Notes: a model not told the origin generated them from the sequence alone. Counted from the stretch's first letter, positions 53,864 through 63,259 are shown. The stretch: DNA of 64,000 nucleotides from Micromonospora alfalfae (GCF_022230925.1 NZ_JAKKFH010000005.1:124001-188000); one strand, 5' to 3'. Program-made: numbers and translations.

Positions 53864-55534
53864 GTGGGACGAATTGATGAACTCGCCAACCGCTACGTGG
53901 CCGAGTGGGCGCCGTTGAGCCCCACCGGCGCCACCTTCGTCGGCATCGCCGGCCATGACGACCAGCTCGACGACCTCTCGCCCGACGGCTACGGGGCACG
54001 CGCGGACCTCACCCGCCGGACCCTCGCCGAGCTGGAGGTGACCGAGCCGGAGACCGAATCGGAACGGACCGCCAAGGAGGCCATGCAGGAACGACTCGGC
54101 CTGGACCTCGCCCGGTACGACGCCGGTGAGGTGACCAGCGAGGTCAGCGTGATCACCAGCGGGCTGCACGAGATCCGCATGGTGTTCGACCTGATGCCCA
54201 CCGCGACCAGCGACGATCAGGCCAACATCGCCGCCCGGCTCAACGGCTTCGGCGCCGCGCTGGAGGGCTACAAGACCACACTGCGCGAGGCGCTCGCCGC
54301 CGGTGAGGTCAGCTCGAAGGTGCAGCTGGTCGAGGTGGCCAAGCAGTGCGACATCTGGGTCGACCCGACCGGTGACAACTTCTTCCACGGGCTGGTCGAG
54401 CGGCTCGGGGCGGCGGGCACCCTCGGCTCGGAGCTGCGTCGGGGTGCGGCTGCGGCGACAGCGGCGACAGCCGAGTTCGGCCAGTTCCTGCGTAGTGAGC
54501 TGGCCCCGCACGGGCGGGACAAGCAGGCCGCCGGCCGGGAGCGCTACGAGCTCGCCTCGCAGTACTTCCTCGGCGCCAAGGTCGACCTGGACGAGACGTA
54601 CGCCTGGGGCTTCGCGGAGCTGGCCCGCCTGGAGGCGGAGATGCGGGTCGTGGCGGGGCGCATCGCCGGCTCCGGTGCCACAGTCGACGAGGCAGTGGCC
54701 ACCCTGGACGCCGACCCCGCCCGGACCATCCAGGGCAAGGAGGCATTCCGGGACTGGATGCAGGCGCTGGCCGACAAGGCGATCACCGAGCTGCACGGCA
54801 CCCACTTCGACATCCCGGAGCAGGTCCGCCGCATCGAGTGCTGCCTCGCCCCGACCAGCGACGGTGCCATCTACTACACCGGCCCCAGTGAGGACTTCTC
54901 CCGCCCGGGTCGGATGTGGTGGGCGGTGCCGCAGGGCATCAGCGACTTCTCCACCTGGCGCGAGGTGACAACGGTCTACCACGAGGGCGTGCCGGGTCAC
55001 CATCTTCAGGTGGCGCAGACCGCCGTCCGGGCCGACCTGCTCAACCGTTGGCAGCGGCTGCTCTGCTGGGTCTCCGGGCACGGCGAAGGCTGGGCGCTCT
55101 ACTCGGAGCGGCTGATGGACGAGCTGGGCTACCTGGACGATCCGGGCGACAAGCTGGGCATGCTCGACGGCCAGGCGATGCGCGCGGCACGGGTGATCGT
55201 GGACATCGGCATGCACCTGGAGCTGGAGATCCCGAAGGACAATCCGTTCGGTTTCCACCCGGGCGAGCGGTGGACGCCCGAGCTGGGCTGGGAGTTCATG
55301 CGGGCACACTGCCGGGTTCCGGACGAGAACCTGCGCTTCGAGCTGAACCGCTACCTGGGTTGGCCGGGACAGGCGCCCTCGTACAAGGTGGGTGAGCGGA
55401 TCTGGCTCCAGGCCCGCGAGGACGCCAAGGCCCGCAAGGGCGCCGACTTCGACCTGCGGGAGTTCCACCGGCAGGCGTTGGACCTGGGTGCCCTGGGTCT
55501 CGACCCGCTGCGCCGGGCGCTGGCCCGGCTCTGA
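53864..55534 (+). CDS. DUF885 family protein, predicted zinc metallopeptidase
   Basis: The 556-residue protein matches the DUF885 layout. The predicted metal-binding helix is in REVTTVYHEGVPGHHLQVAQ (HExxPGHH). Further conserved segments are GEGWALYSERLMDELGYLDDPGDKLGMLDGQAMRAARVIVDIGMHLE and ELNRYLGWPGQAPSYKVGERIWLQ. No signal peptide is present. Known members are cytosolic peptidases or carboxypeptidase-like enzymes. GTG 53864 begins VGRIDELANRYVAEW. It is divergent from the EamA gene. Confidence 0.93.
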   Translation: MGRIDELANRYVAEWAPLSPTGATFVGIAGHDDQLDDLSPDGYGARADLTRRTLAELEVTEPETESERTAKEAMQERLGLDLARYDAGEVTSEVSVITSGLHEIRMVFDLMPTATSDDQANIAARLNGFGAALEGYKTTLREALAAGEVSSKVQLVEVAKQCDIWVDPTGDNFFHGLVERLGAAGTLGSELRRGAAAATAATAEFGQFLRSELAPHGRDKQAAGRERYELASQYFLGAKVDLDETYAWGFAELARLEAEMRVVAGRIAGSGATVDEAVATLDADPARTIQGKEAFRDWMQALADKAITELHGTHFDIPEQVRRIECCLAPTSDGAIYYTGPSEDFSRPGRMWWAVPQGISDFSTWREVTTVYHEGVPGHHLQVAQTAVRADLLNRWQRLLCWVSGHGEGWALYSERLMDELGYLDDPGDKLGMLDGQAMRAARVIVDIGMHLELEIPKDNPFGFHPGERWTPELGWEFMRAHCRVPDENLRFELNRYLGWPGQAPSYKVGERIWLQAREDAKARKGADFDLREFHRQALDLGALGLDPLRRALARL

Positions 55535-55641
55535 CCGGGCGGTGGCTGCGCGCGCCGACGGTACGACGAGTCCGTCGCCGCGCGCAGCCACGCCCCGAGC
55601 CGAGGCTGCTGGCGCGGAAATGCGGGCGAGCAAGCGCCTCT

Positions 55642-56505
55642 TCACGCTTCAGCCAGCGACCCCCGTTCTCTTTTCTGTAGGTACGACAGAAATTCCGATA
55701 CGCTGGGCAGGTCGTCCGCCGGAAATGTGATGCCGAGAGTGTAGGTGTCCTGGTTGAGCTTCCCGAGCGAATCTCGGAGGAATGACTCCCTCAACTCGAC
55801 CACCAGTCGCAGGTAGCTGCCCCAGACGCCAATCTGCTTCGCCTGGAGCGGCAGGGAGAAAAACGGTTCCTCGGCCAACACTTCAGCCGGCGGGGTTCGC
55901 GTGGTGCCGTAGAATGTGGGGAGCACATAGGCAATGTCTTCGCCAAACGGTCGGCTTGTCATCAAGGCGGGCTCCATGAACTCGCTTATGGTCAGCCGCC
56001 CTGCCGCGCGGTCGAGCCTGAAAAGGCCATGCTTGCCGGATTCTCGGACTCCGACCGTCCCCTCCAGGGGCACTTCTTGACATAGGCGTTCGACCGCCAG
56101 CAGGAGTAGTTGGCAGACGTCGATGGCATCACTCACCGTCTCCTTGCTTGGAACGCGGTATTCGTGTTCCATCACGTTGCGCTCGACGTTCAGCTTCCGA
56201 AATATGCTCAGCGAGATCAGTCCGCACTCGTCGAGCAGGCGTAGCTTCTGTCCGAAGTCGCACCGCTTGTTCAGCGCGAGCAGTCCGTAGTTGTGCAGCA
56301 GGGTGTCAATCGCAAGGTGCAGCGCCCTCTTGGCATTTCCCATCGCATTTACGAGGCCCCGCTCCTGACCCGACTTGAAATCTTCGTGGGCGAAGCTCAG
56401 GTACTGCTCGGCGGAGATCTCAGAGGATAGCGGAATAGCGCTGGCGTGTGAGACCTCGCCGAAGTAACCAAAAGGTCCGTCGTCAAAGAAAATAACCTTC
56501 GCCAC
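55642..56505 (-). CDS. Orphan low-GC protein with HEPN-like RNxxxH motif
   Basis: The 287-residue protein has no family I can name. Residues about 50-145 look helical (NAKRALHLAIDTLLHNYGLLALNKRCDFGQKLRLLDECGLI) and contain KLNVERNVMEHEYRVPS. RNVMEH fits the R-N-x3-H signature of HEPN ribonucleases. The C-terminal half is mixed (TSRPFGEDIAYVLPTFYG, WGSYLRLVVELRES). Local G+C is much lower than the neighbours (31 of 60 at 56161-56220). GTG 56505 has AGGAGGAGG eight bases upstream. It is a single gene, with about 110-160 bases on each side, which suggests recent transfer. Confidence 0.8.
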   Translation of the reverse strand: MAKVIFFDDGPFGYFGEVSHASAIPLSSEISAEQYLSFAHEDFKSGQERGLVNAMGNAKRALHLAIDTLLHNYGLLALNKRCDFGQKLRLLDECGLISLSIFRKLNVERNVMEHEYRVPSKETVSDAIDVCQLLLLAVERLCQEVPLEGTVGVRESGKHGLFRLDRAAGRLTISEFMEPALMTSRPFGEDIAYVLPTFYGTTRTPPAEVLAEEPFFSLPLQAKQIGVWGSYLRLVVELRESFLRDSLGKLNQDTYTLGITFPADDLPSVSEFLSYLQKRERGSLAEA

Positions 56506-56669
56506 CCGGTGGTCCTCCTCCTGTCGGAACAGGACAGCGTATCGACGCGAGGGCCCTGCTGGACAGCCTGTTTCGACGCTCGTCTCTGGTGTCGTCCAGC
56601 GGTAGCCGCGCAAGCCCCACCAGATGGCCCGCATGCGCGCCACCCGAGGCTGCGCCCACTGTCGTGCGC

Positions 56670-58106
56670 TCAGCCGAGGGTGAGTGCCAGCGCCGGGCGG
56701 GCGGTGAGCGTGTCGCTGGTGACGTACGCCAGGTCGATGGTGGGGTCGGTGAACGTGATCGGGATGGGCGAGGTGATCGGAAGGCCGTCCGGTAGCGGCA
56801 GATCCGGGGTCAGAGTGATCTTGATGCCGAGCAGTCGGCCGACGAACCGGGTCGCGTAGAAGGCCACGTCTCCCCGGACGGTCAGCTGGTTGGTCGCGTA
56901 CCGCTGGTTGCGCCCTGCGGGGCCGTCGGCCCGCAGCAGGAAGTCGGCGGTCACCGCCTCCCGCATGCTGAACTTCAGCACCTTGAGGTCGCCCTTCACG
57001 GTGTGCAGGTCAGTGACCCCGTCGAACCGCAGCCCGGTCATCCGCACCGACGACCCGGTGAGCTTCGACGGCGTCTGGGCCACCGTCGGCAGGGCCGGAT
57101 CGGCGACGATGCGCGGCAGGAGTTTGCCTGGCTGCACCGTTGCCGGCCGCTCGGGTGCCGGTTTGCCGGGCTTGCCAGGGGTCGGCTTGCCCGGGGGCTG
57201 CGACGGACAGTCGGCGGGGCCGGGGCGGGGCGTCGCCGTGCTGGTCGGCCGGGCTGTCGGCGTGCCGGTGGGACGCACCGAGGGCGCGGGGTCCGCCTGG
57301 TCTCCGATGCCGAGCAGGTCCCCGATCCCGTCCAGGATGTCGGTGATCACGTTGCCGCCCCGCGTCGGGCTCGGGGTGGGCGTCGGCGTGGCGGTGCTGC
57401 GACCGGGCGACGGGGTGACGGCCCGGGGCGGGGTGGGACAGCCGGTCGGGGCCTGTCGATTCGGTGCGGCCTGCACCGCTCGGGGCTGGGCGGTCAGGCC
57501 GACGGCCGCCAGGCCGAGGACCACGAGAGCGATGGCGAAGGCTCGCGGATCAGCGGAACGCCCCGGCCACTCGGGCGGCGCACCCTCGTCGGAGGCTCCG
57601 ACCCCCGGATGATCGACCCGCACGGCAGCGCCCTCGCCGGCACTGCCCTGGTCGTCGTTGCCCTGGTCATCGTCGTGCTGCTCGATCTCGGTCGGCGGCG
57701 GGGTGGGTGGTGTGGGGTGGATCGGCGTCCAGGCGAAGGCGAGCGCGCTGCCGACGATGCCGAGCAGCAGGCCGACGAAGAAGCCGCCCAGGTTGAGCCC
57801 GATCAGCGAGTACACAGCGGTGACCGCCGCGACGACCGAGTAGAACAGCCGCTGTGCCGGGGTGAACCAGAGCAGCAGGCCACAGGTCACCAGGATGATC
57901 GGGATCAGTAGCGAGAGCAGGCCGGTCGCACCGCTGTGGAAGCTGAGGCCGTTGAGGGTCATCCGGGTGGAGGCGAACATCTCCAGTCCGGCCAGGGCGA
58001 TGAGCAGCCCGCCCCAGAACGGCCGGCTGCGCTGCCAGCGGCGGAAGGTCCGCCACGCCTGAGCCGGACCACCGGGCCGGGCGTGGGACGGGTTCGCGGT
58101 TGTCAC
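56670..58106 (-). CDS. DUF6114 family membrane/wall protein
   Basis: The 478-residue protein begins with a cytosolic leader and four membrane helices (WGGLLIALAGLEMFAST, GLLSLLIPIILVTCGLLLWF, LFYSVVAAVTAVYSLIGLNLGGFFVGLLLGIVGSALAFAW). A later hydrophobic helix (FAIALVVLGLAAVGLTAQPRAVQA) leads to a Pro/Thr-rich linker (residues about 225-330) and an extracellular beta domain resembling the DUF6230 product (LTGSSVRMTGLRFDGVTDLHTVKGDLKVLKFSMREA). The DUF6114/DUF6230 pair is common in sporulating actinobacteria. GTG 58106 has GGAGGAG upstream. Confidence 0.85.
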   Translation of the reverse strand: MTTANPSHARPGGPAQAWRTFRRWQRSRPFWGGLLIALAGLEMFASTRMTLNGLSFHSGATGLLSLLIPIILVTCGLLLWFTPAQRLFYSVVAAVTAVYSLIGLNLGGFFVGLLLGIVGSALAFAWTPIHPTPPTPPPTEIEQHDDDQGNDDQGSAGEGAAVRVDHPGVGASDEGAPPEWPGRSADPRAFAIALVVLGLAAVGLTAQPRAVQAAPNRQAPTGCPTPPRAVTPSPGRSTATPTPTPSPTRGGNVITDILDGIGDLLGIGDQADPAPSVRPTGTPTARPTSTATPRPGPADCPSQPPGKPTPGKPGKPAPERPATVQPGKLLPRIVADPALPTVAQTPSKLTGSSVRMTGLRFDGVTDLHTVKGDLKVLKFSMREAVTADFLLRADGPAGRNQRYATNQLTVRGDVAFYATRFVGRLLGIKITLTPDLPLPDGLPITSPIPITFTDPTIDLAYVTSDTLTARPALALTLG

Positions 58107-58198
58107 GTACTCCTCCTGGCCGAGCGGGGACGGGACCGAGCGGGGATGGGGGCATGGGCCCGGCCCGCGGTGCTGACCACCGCGGGCCTCGGCTCAGC

Positions 58199-58822
58199 TC
58201 AGAAGCACTCCTTGCCCTTGGCGTCGTCACCCACGTTGACCTTGAGTCGGAGGCCGACCAGGTTGAACGTGGCCGCCGTGGTGTAGCGGGACACCTGTTG
58301 CAGGTTGGTGATGGTGACGTGGTCGGAGTTCTGGCCGAACGAGCCGGCCTGAGCCGTCGGGTTCAGGTCGGTGGCGTCCCGACCGATCCTGATGTTGGTG
58401 AAGGTCGCGTTGCCGTTCAACGAGTCCATCGCGATCAGCAGGTCCTTGGCGCGGGCGGGTTCCTTGCCCTCGCCGGCGTTGATGGTGAGCACCACAGGCA
58501 GGCCCGGCAGGTCGGCGCGGACCGACTGGCAGAGGCTGTACAACTCGGCGCTGCTGATCTCGGAGAGCGCGATCGGGTGGACCTTGCCGGACTTCCCGTC
58601 GGTGCCCTTCTCGCGGACGATGCCGCCGTACTGCTTGAAGCCGTCGCCCTCCAGGCGGTCGGCGCCGATCTTGAACGTCTGCCCGGAGACAGTGATGTCG
58701 GACGCGATCGCGCCGGTCGACATTCCGAAGAGGATGGCGCCGGCAGCCGCCGTGGCGGGCACCATCATGGCGGCGAAACGCCACCATCGGGTACGACCCT
58801 GACTGTCTATCCGATCCTGCAC
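58199..58822 (-). CDS. DUF6230 family exported protein
   Basis: The 207-residue protein has an N-terminal membrane segment (WWRFAAMMVPATAAAGAILFGMSTGAIA) and an exported beta-rich domain: ITVSGQTFKIGADRLEGDGFKQYGG, LSEISSAELYSLCQSVRADLPGLPVVLTINAGE, and YTTAATFNLVGLRLKVNVGDDAKGKECF. Function is unknown; similar proteins have been mislabelled cholesterol esterase. GTG 58822 has GAGGAGG upstream. It lies 92 bases ahead of the DUF6114 gene and two TTACC dyads lie upstream. Confidence 0.88.
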   Translation of the reverse strand: MQDRIDSQGRTRWWRFAAMMVPATAAAGAILFGMSTGAIASDITVSGQTFKIGADRLEGDGFKQYGGIVREKGTDGKSGKVHPIALSEISSAELYSLCQSVRADLPGLPVVLTINAGEGKEPARAKDLLIAMDSLNGNATFTNIRIGRDATDLNPTAQAGSFGQNSDHVTITNLQQVSRYTTAATFNLVGLRLKVNVGDDAKGKECF

Positions 58823-58896
58823 GGGTTCCTCCTCGGGTCGATGCGCGCGAGTGGCCGGTACCGAGCGGGCGGCCCGCGCTGGGAGCCCGCGTTCTG

Positions 58897-58974
58897 TTAC
58901 CGGCTGGTAACCATCGGGCTTGATGGTGCACCCGTTGCGGCACAGGTCACAACCCCCCGATTACCGAGCGGTAA
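58897..58974. promoter_or_regulatory. Two TTACCG-type dyads upstream of the DUF6230 operon
   Basis: TTACCGGCTGGTAA at 58897-58910 and TTACCGAGCGGTAA at 58961-58974 share arms TTACC/GGTAA and lie 64 bases apart (about six helical turns). They are 75 and 139 bases before the DUF6230 start. The 397-base gap 58823-59218 otherwise shows no gene. Confidence 0.65.
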
Positions 58975-59161
58975 CAGTCGGCCGACACCGCGGAGGTGGG
59001 ACATCACGGAAGGTGAGCGGATTCGCCTTCGCAACACTCCTATATGTCCACAAGCTGGGCGCGATGCGGCAGATCGATCAGCGCAACGTGACGCTGCATT
59101 GACTAATTACAATCGAATAACAAATGTAAAGCACGCAGGTCGTACGGGTTGTCACACAGGT

Positions 59162-59194
59162 CGAGGGGCGGACCGCGTCGCGGTCCACCCCTCG
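59162..59194 (-). terminator. Hairpin downstream of the DUF3068 gene
   Basis: Arms 59162-59177 and 59179-59194 pair over about 14 bp with one mismatch (CGAGGGGCGGACC against GGTCCACCCCTCG). It lies 25 bases after the stop of the minus-strand DUF3068 gene. Confidence 0.75.
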
Positions 59195-59218
59195 GTCGTA
59201 CGTCCTGTCGTACGCGCG

Positions 59219-60415
59219 TCAGCGCTGCTCCACCTCGCCCGGAGCCGGACGCTGGGTCGGCACGGTCGGATCCTCCGACTTCCAGTTGGTCGAAGCCGGC
59301 GGGATCTCGTCGGTCAGTGGCCCGCCGACCGGCTGCGGCCTTGGCTGCTCGACGGTGTCCGTGTCGCGCACCGGCTCCTGGTCCACCCGGGTCGGCGTCG
59401 GGTCGTCGACCGCCGGCTCGGCGCGGTGCCGGGCCGTCCCACCCTCGGGTCGGGTCACCAGCCACACACCGAAGACGACAGCGATCAGACCGAGGACACC
59501 AGCGACGATCGGGCCCCAGAAACTGATCAGGCCGATCTTGAAGCGGTTTTCCTTGACCGTCTCCACACTGCGGCCGACCGTGTCGTCGGTGTAGTTGAAG
59601 TCCGCGTCCAACAGCACAGTCGGGGTGCCGGTGTCAGGGCGCAACTCCTTGTGCTGCTGCTCCCGCACGTTCACGTAGGAGCCGGTGACCGGGTCGACCC
59701 AGAGCGTACGGATGTTGCTGTAGACGATCTGGCCGTTGGTGGCACCCGGCGCGAACTTGCCGACCAGCGTCTGGATGCTGCTCTCCGGGGTGGCCAGCAC
59801 CTCGTTCTCGATCCGCTGCTCGAAGCGGTACGCCTCGATGCCCTTGATCTTCTCGGTGCCGACGAACTTGGCCGGGACAGCCCGCTTCAGGTCACGGTCG
59901 AAAACCTGGTAGTCGCGCTTGGCAGTGCCGAACGGGAACTTGTAGATCTGGCCGGTGTACTTCACGTTGCCGACCGGAGTCCCGTCCGCCCCGGTCTCGT
60001 TGAGCCACTGGTCCTTCCACGAGGCGGCCGCACCGGAGATCCGGTAGAGAGCGAGTTCGGTGCTGTACTGGCTGACCACGTCCTGGTTGTCGGTGCGCCG
60101 GACCGTCTGGTAGACGTCCCAGATCACCGCGTCACCCTTGAGGTCCGCGGGCAGCCGATCCTTGGTGTCGTCGGGCTGTGGGATGACCTCCACGTTGGAC
60201 ACCAGGTCGCCCTGCGGAACCTCGATGCTCACCGAGCTGCCGGTGGCCGTGATCTTCAGGAACCTGGCGTTCTTCGCCTCGGCGACGGACGTCGTTGGCT
60301 CAAGATCGTAGGGGAGCTTGGTCACGGCGGGGGCCACGTAAAACGGCAGCCCGGCCGCGAAGACCAGCAATAAGACGCCAAGCCCGAAGAGCGCGGCGCC
60401 CACGCGAAGCTTCAC
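59219..60415 (-). CDS. DUF3068 (PorA-family-like) membrane protein
   Basis: The 398-residue protein has an N-terminal membrane helix (VGAALFGLGVLLLVFAAGLPFYVAPAVTKLPYD), a large external domain (VSQYSTELALYRISGAAASW; GQIYKFPFGTAKRDYQVFDRDLKRA; YSNIRTLWVDPVTGSYVNVREQQ) and a second helix (LISFWGPIVAGVLGLIAVVFGVWLV) before an acidic Pro/Thr-rich tail. This fits the DUF3068 layout. Function is unknown; it is often near cell-envelope glycosyltransferases. GTG 60415 has AGGAGG upstream. Divergent from the acyltransferase gene. Confidence 0.88.
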   Translation of the reverse strand: MKLRVGAALFGLGVLLLVFAAGLPFYVAPAVTKLPYDLEPTTSVAEAKNARFLKITATGSSVSIEVPQGDLVSNVEVIPQPDDTKDRLPADLKGDAVIWDVYQTVRRTDNQDVVSQYSTELALYRISGAAASWKDQWLNETGADGTPVGNVKYTGQIYKFPFGTAKRDYQVFDRDLKRAVPAKFVGTEKIKGIEAYRFEQRIENEVLATPESSIQTLVGKFAPGATNGQIVYSNIRTLWVDPVTGSYVNVREQQHKELRPDTGTPTVLLDADFNYTDDTVGRSVETVKENRFKIGLISFWGPIVAGVLGLIAVVFGVWLVTRPEGGTARHRAEPAVDDPTPTRVDQEPVRDTDTVEQPRPQPVGGPLTDEIPPASTNWKSEDPTVPTQRPAPGEVEQR

Positions 60416-60526
60416 TCATCCTCCTGTAACCTGCCGCCCTACGACCTGTTGTCCGGGGCACCCGATCCTTAACATGGCGGGAGGTTACTCCCCGGTCACC
60501 TTCAAAGCGACCCCCTGGATGTCCAG

Positions 60527-61792
60527 ATGTCCACAGCCGCCGCGCCAACAGTTTCGGAGCCTTCGGCAACCGGCCGACTTCCCGCCCTCGACGCGCTGCG
60601 AGCAATCGGCGCGGTTGCGGTCGTCGGTCACCACGTCGGGTTCCAGACCGCCGTCACCATGAACACCACCTGGGGCGGCTGGCTGGCTCGACTGGACGTC
60701 GGCGTCGCCATCTTCTTCGTACTGTCCGGGTTTCTGCTGTTTCGGCCGTGGGCGCTCAACGCCGCGACGGGCCGTAAGCGACCCCGCGCCGAGCGTTACC
60801 TGTGGCGGCGAGCAGTGCGCATCCTGCCCGCCTACTGGTTGGCGACAGTGGTCTGCCTGATCGTCCTGCCGCAGAACGGGCAGGCGTCCGGCGGCGACTG
60901 GATCCGCCACCTCACCTTCACCCAGATCTACCAGGCCGGGCAGCTGCGCGCCGGGCTCAGCCAGACCTGGAGCCTCGCCACCGAGGTCGTGTTCTACCTG
61001 ATCCTGCCGCTGGTCGCCGTGCTCGCCGTCGGCCGGTCCTGGCGTCCTGTCCGGACCATCGTGATCGTCAGCGGAAGTGTGCTGGTGACCGCCGGGTGGC
61101 TCACCCTGATGGGGCTGGGCTGGCTCGACACCGCCCTGCACACCATGTGGTTCCCCTCGTACGCCGCATGGTTCGGCGCCGGCATGGCACTGGCGGCGGC
61201 GCACGTCGCCCTGCGCACCGGGACGGCGCCCGCGACTTTCCGGGTCCTTGACGACCTGGCCTCGGCGCCGGTCACCTGCTGGGCTGCCGCCGTCGGCCTG
61301 ATGGCGATCGCGACGACGCCCGTCGCCGGCCCCCGCGACCTCAGCAGGCCGACGGCCGCCGAGTTCGGCGTCAAGCTGGCCCTCTACCTCGTGATCGCGG
61401 CGCTGATCCTGATCCCGGTGGCCTTCGGCGGGCCGAGCCGGGCCAAGGAGATCTTCGGCAGCTCGTCCGCCCGGTGGCTCGGCGCAGTCTCGTACGGGCT
61501 GTTCCTGTGGCACCCCATGGTCATCGAACTCATCTACCTTGTCGGCGACCGACAGCTGTTCACCGGCGGGCTGCTCAACACCTTCGCCCTCACCATGGCC
61601 TTCGGCCTGGTGTACGCAGCGGTCAGCTACTACGGCGTCGAGCGGCCCCTGCAACTGCTCGGGTCGCAGGGTCGACGCCGATCCGCAGGGCGTGGGCAGA
61701 CGCCCGGGACTCCCGCCGCCGACGTGGCCGCACCGGCCACCACGCCGCCGACCGTCGCGGCTGGCACTCCGGTGCCCACCGTCGGCGGGTAG
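60527..61792 (+). CDS. Acyltransferase 3 family membrane protein
   Basis: The 421-residue protein has the acyltransferase-3 pattern: PALDALRAIGAVAVVGHHVGF (Arg and His-His), DVGVAIFFVLSGFLLFRPW, and YLWRRAVRILPAYWLATVVCLI, then about ten membrane helices ending in VSYYGVERPLQLLG. These enzymes transfer acyl groups, often O-acetyl, to exported carbohydrates or lipids. A 50-residue Pro/Ala-rich tail follows. ATG 60527 is chosen. It may work with the glycosyltransferase that follows 91 bases later. Confidence 0.9.
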   Translation: MSTAAAPTVSEPSATGRLPALDALRAIGAVAVVGHHVGFQTAVTMNTTWGGWLARLDVGVAIFFVLSGFLLFRPWALNAATGRKRPRAERYLWRRAVRILPAYWLATVVCLIVLPQNGQASGGDWIRHLTFTQIYQAGQLRAGLSQTWSLATEVVFYLILPLVAVLAVGRSWRPVRTIVIVSGSVLVTAGWLTLMGLGWLDTALHTMWFPSYAAWFGAGMALAAAHVALRTGTAPATFRVLDDLASAPVTCWAAAVGLMAIATTPVAGPRDLSRPTAAEFGVKLALYLVIAALILIPVAFGGPSRAKEIFGSSSARWLGAVSYGLFLWHPMVIELIYLVGDRQLFTGGLLNTFALTMAFGLVYAAVSYYGVERPLQLLGSQGRRRSAGRGQTPGTPAADVAAPATTPPTVAAGTPVPTVGG

Positions 61793-61883
61793 CGCCCAGC
61801 GTTGGCCCATCGGGGCATTGCCGGCCGGCACACCAGCCCCTAATGTGACGCGGGTCGCTAAATTACTTGAGAGTAGGGTTCGC

Positions 61884-63080
61884 GTGGAGCGTCGCTTCGG
61901 CATGCCCGGACACGTGTTGTTCCTCAACTGGCGAGACACCCGCAACCCCGAGGGCGGCGGTTCCGAGGTGTACGTCGAACGGATCGCCGCCGAACTGGTC
62001 GCGCGCGGATTCCGTGCCACTCTCTTCTGCGCCGCCCACAGCCAGGCTCCCGCCGACGAGGTCAACGAGACGGGCGTACGGCTGGTACGGCGCGGCGGCC
62101 GACACAGCGTCTACCTCTGGGCGGCACTCTGTTACGTCGCGGGCGCGCTGGGCATCGGCCCGCTGGCGGCCCGCCGCGGCGGCCGGCCCGACGTCCTGGT
62201 CGACGTCTGCAACGGGTTGCCCTTCCTCTCCCCGCTGTGGGCACGACGCCCGGTGGTCAAGCTGATCCACCACGTGCACCGCGAGCAGTGGCCCGTTGTG
62301 CTTCCACAGTGGGCGGCCCGGTTCGGCTGGTGGGTCGAATCGTCGCTCGCCGTACGCGTCTACCAGCGGTGCCGGTACGTCACCGTCTCCGAGGCGACCC
62401 GCCGGGAGTTGGCAGAGCTCGGAGTGCCGCCGGAGCAGGTCTCCGTGGTGCACAACGGCACCCCGACGCTGCCCCGCACCGACGCCGAACGGGCGACGTT
62501 CCCGCTGCTCGTGACGCTGAACCGTCTGGTGCCGCACAAGCGGGTGGAGGTGGCGCTGCGGGCCGTCGCGGCCCTCGCCGACGAACTGCCCCAACTACGT
62601 CTGATCGTCGCCGGCCAGGGCTGGTGGGAGTCGCACCTGCGTGAACTCGCCGCGGAGCTGGACATCACCGAGCGGGTGGACTTCCGAGGCTTCGTGACCG
62701 AGGAGGAGAAGGCCGCCCTGCTCGCCTCGGCCTGGGTGGCCCTGACCCCGTCGCTCAAGGAGGGCTGGGGCCTCACGATCGTGGAGGCGGGTTCGGCGGG
62801 CACCCCGACTGTGGCGTTCCGGGGAGCGGGCGGAGTCGCCGAAGCTGTCGTCGACGGGCGTACCGGCCTGCTGGCCGACGACATCGACGACTACCTGATG
62901 AAGGTGCGCACGCTTCTGCACCGGGATGAGCTGCGGCGGGAGATGGGCGCCCAGGCCCGGGAGCACGCCGCCAGCTTCACCTGGCAGGCCGCGGGTGGGC
63001 GCTTCGAGGCGATCCTCACCGGTGTGGAGTCGCCCCGCCCAGTGCAGCAGCGGGGCGAGCCGTCCTACCTGTCGCCGTAA
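61884..63080 (+). CDS. GT4-family glycosyltransferase
   Basis: The 398-residue enzyme has the GT-B fold. The N-terminal domain begins HVLFLNWRDTRNPEGGGSEVYVERIAAEL. The C-terminal nucleotide-sugar domain has LNRLVPHKRVEVALRA, LIVAGQGWW, VDFRGFVTEEEKAALLASAWVALTPSLKEGWGLTIVEAGSAGTPTVAF, including the EGWGLTIVEA (E-x7-E type) motif. It would add a sugar to an envelope or exported acceptor. GTG 61884 and ATG 61902 are both possible starts. Its 3' end overlaps the convergent DUF2613-like gene by 16 bases. Confidence 0.93.
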   Translation: MERRFGMPGHVLFLNWRDTRNPEGGGSEVYVERIAAELVARGFRATLFCAAHSQAPADEVNETGVRLVRRGGRHSVYLWAALCYVAGALGIGPLAARRGGRPDVLVDVCNGLPFLSPLWARRPVVKLIHHVHREQWPVVLPQWAARFGWWVESSLAVRVYQRCRYVTVSEATRRELAELGVPPEQVSVVHNGTPTLPRTDAERATFPLLVTLNRLVPHKRVEVALRAVAALADELPQLRLIVAGQGWWESHLRELAAELDITERVDFRGFVTEEEKAALLASAWVALTPSLKEGWGLTIVEAGSAGTPTVAFRGAGGVAEAVVDGRTGLLADDIDDYLMKVRTLLHRDELRREMGAQAREHAASFTWQAAGGRFEAILTGVESPRPVQQRGEPSYLSP

Positions 63081-63259
63081 ACCGCTGGGGCGTACGGGTC
63101 CTTCTTACCGGCCCGCTTGGCCGCCTCCGTGACGAGCTTGGCCTCCTTTGCGGCCTCCTCGTCGGTGGCGGTCGCGGCGGCCGAGATCCCGCCGAGAGCC
63201 AGGATCCCCAGCAACGCCGCCACCAGGCCAGACACGACCAGGGTCAGAGCTCTACGCAT
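63065..63259 (-). CDS. DUF2613-like small membrane/secreted peptide, 64 aa
   Basis: The protein opens MRRALTLVVSGLVAALLGILALGGISAAATATDEEAA and ends with a basic/acidic helix and a short tail DPYAPAVYGDR. The single hydrophobic segment may be an anchor or uncleaved signal. Small proteins of this type lie next to arabinofuranosyltransferase-like membrane proteins in actinobacteria. GGAGG lies upstream of ATG 63259. The 3' end overlaps the glycosyltransferase gene on the other strand. Confidence 0.8.
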   Translation of the reverse strand: MRRALTLVVSGLVAALLGILALGGISAAATATDEEAAKEAKLVTEAAKRAGKKDPYAPAVYGDR

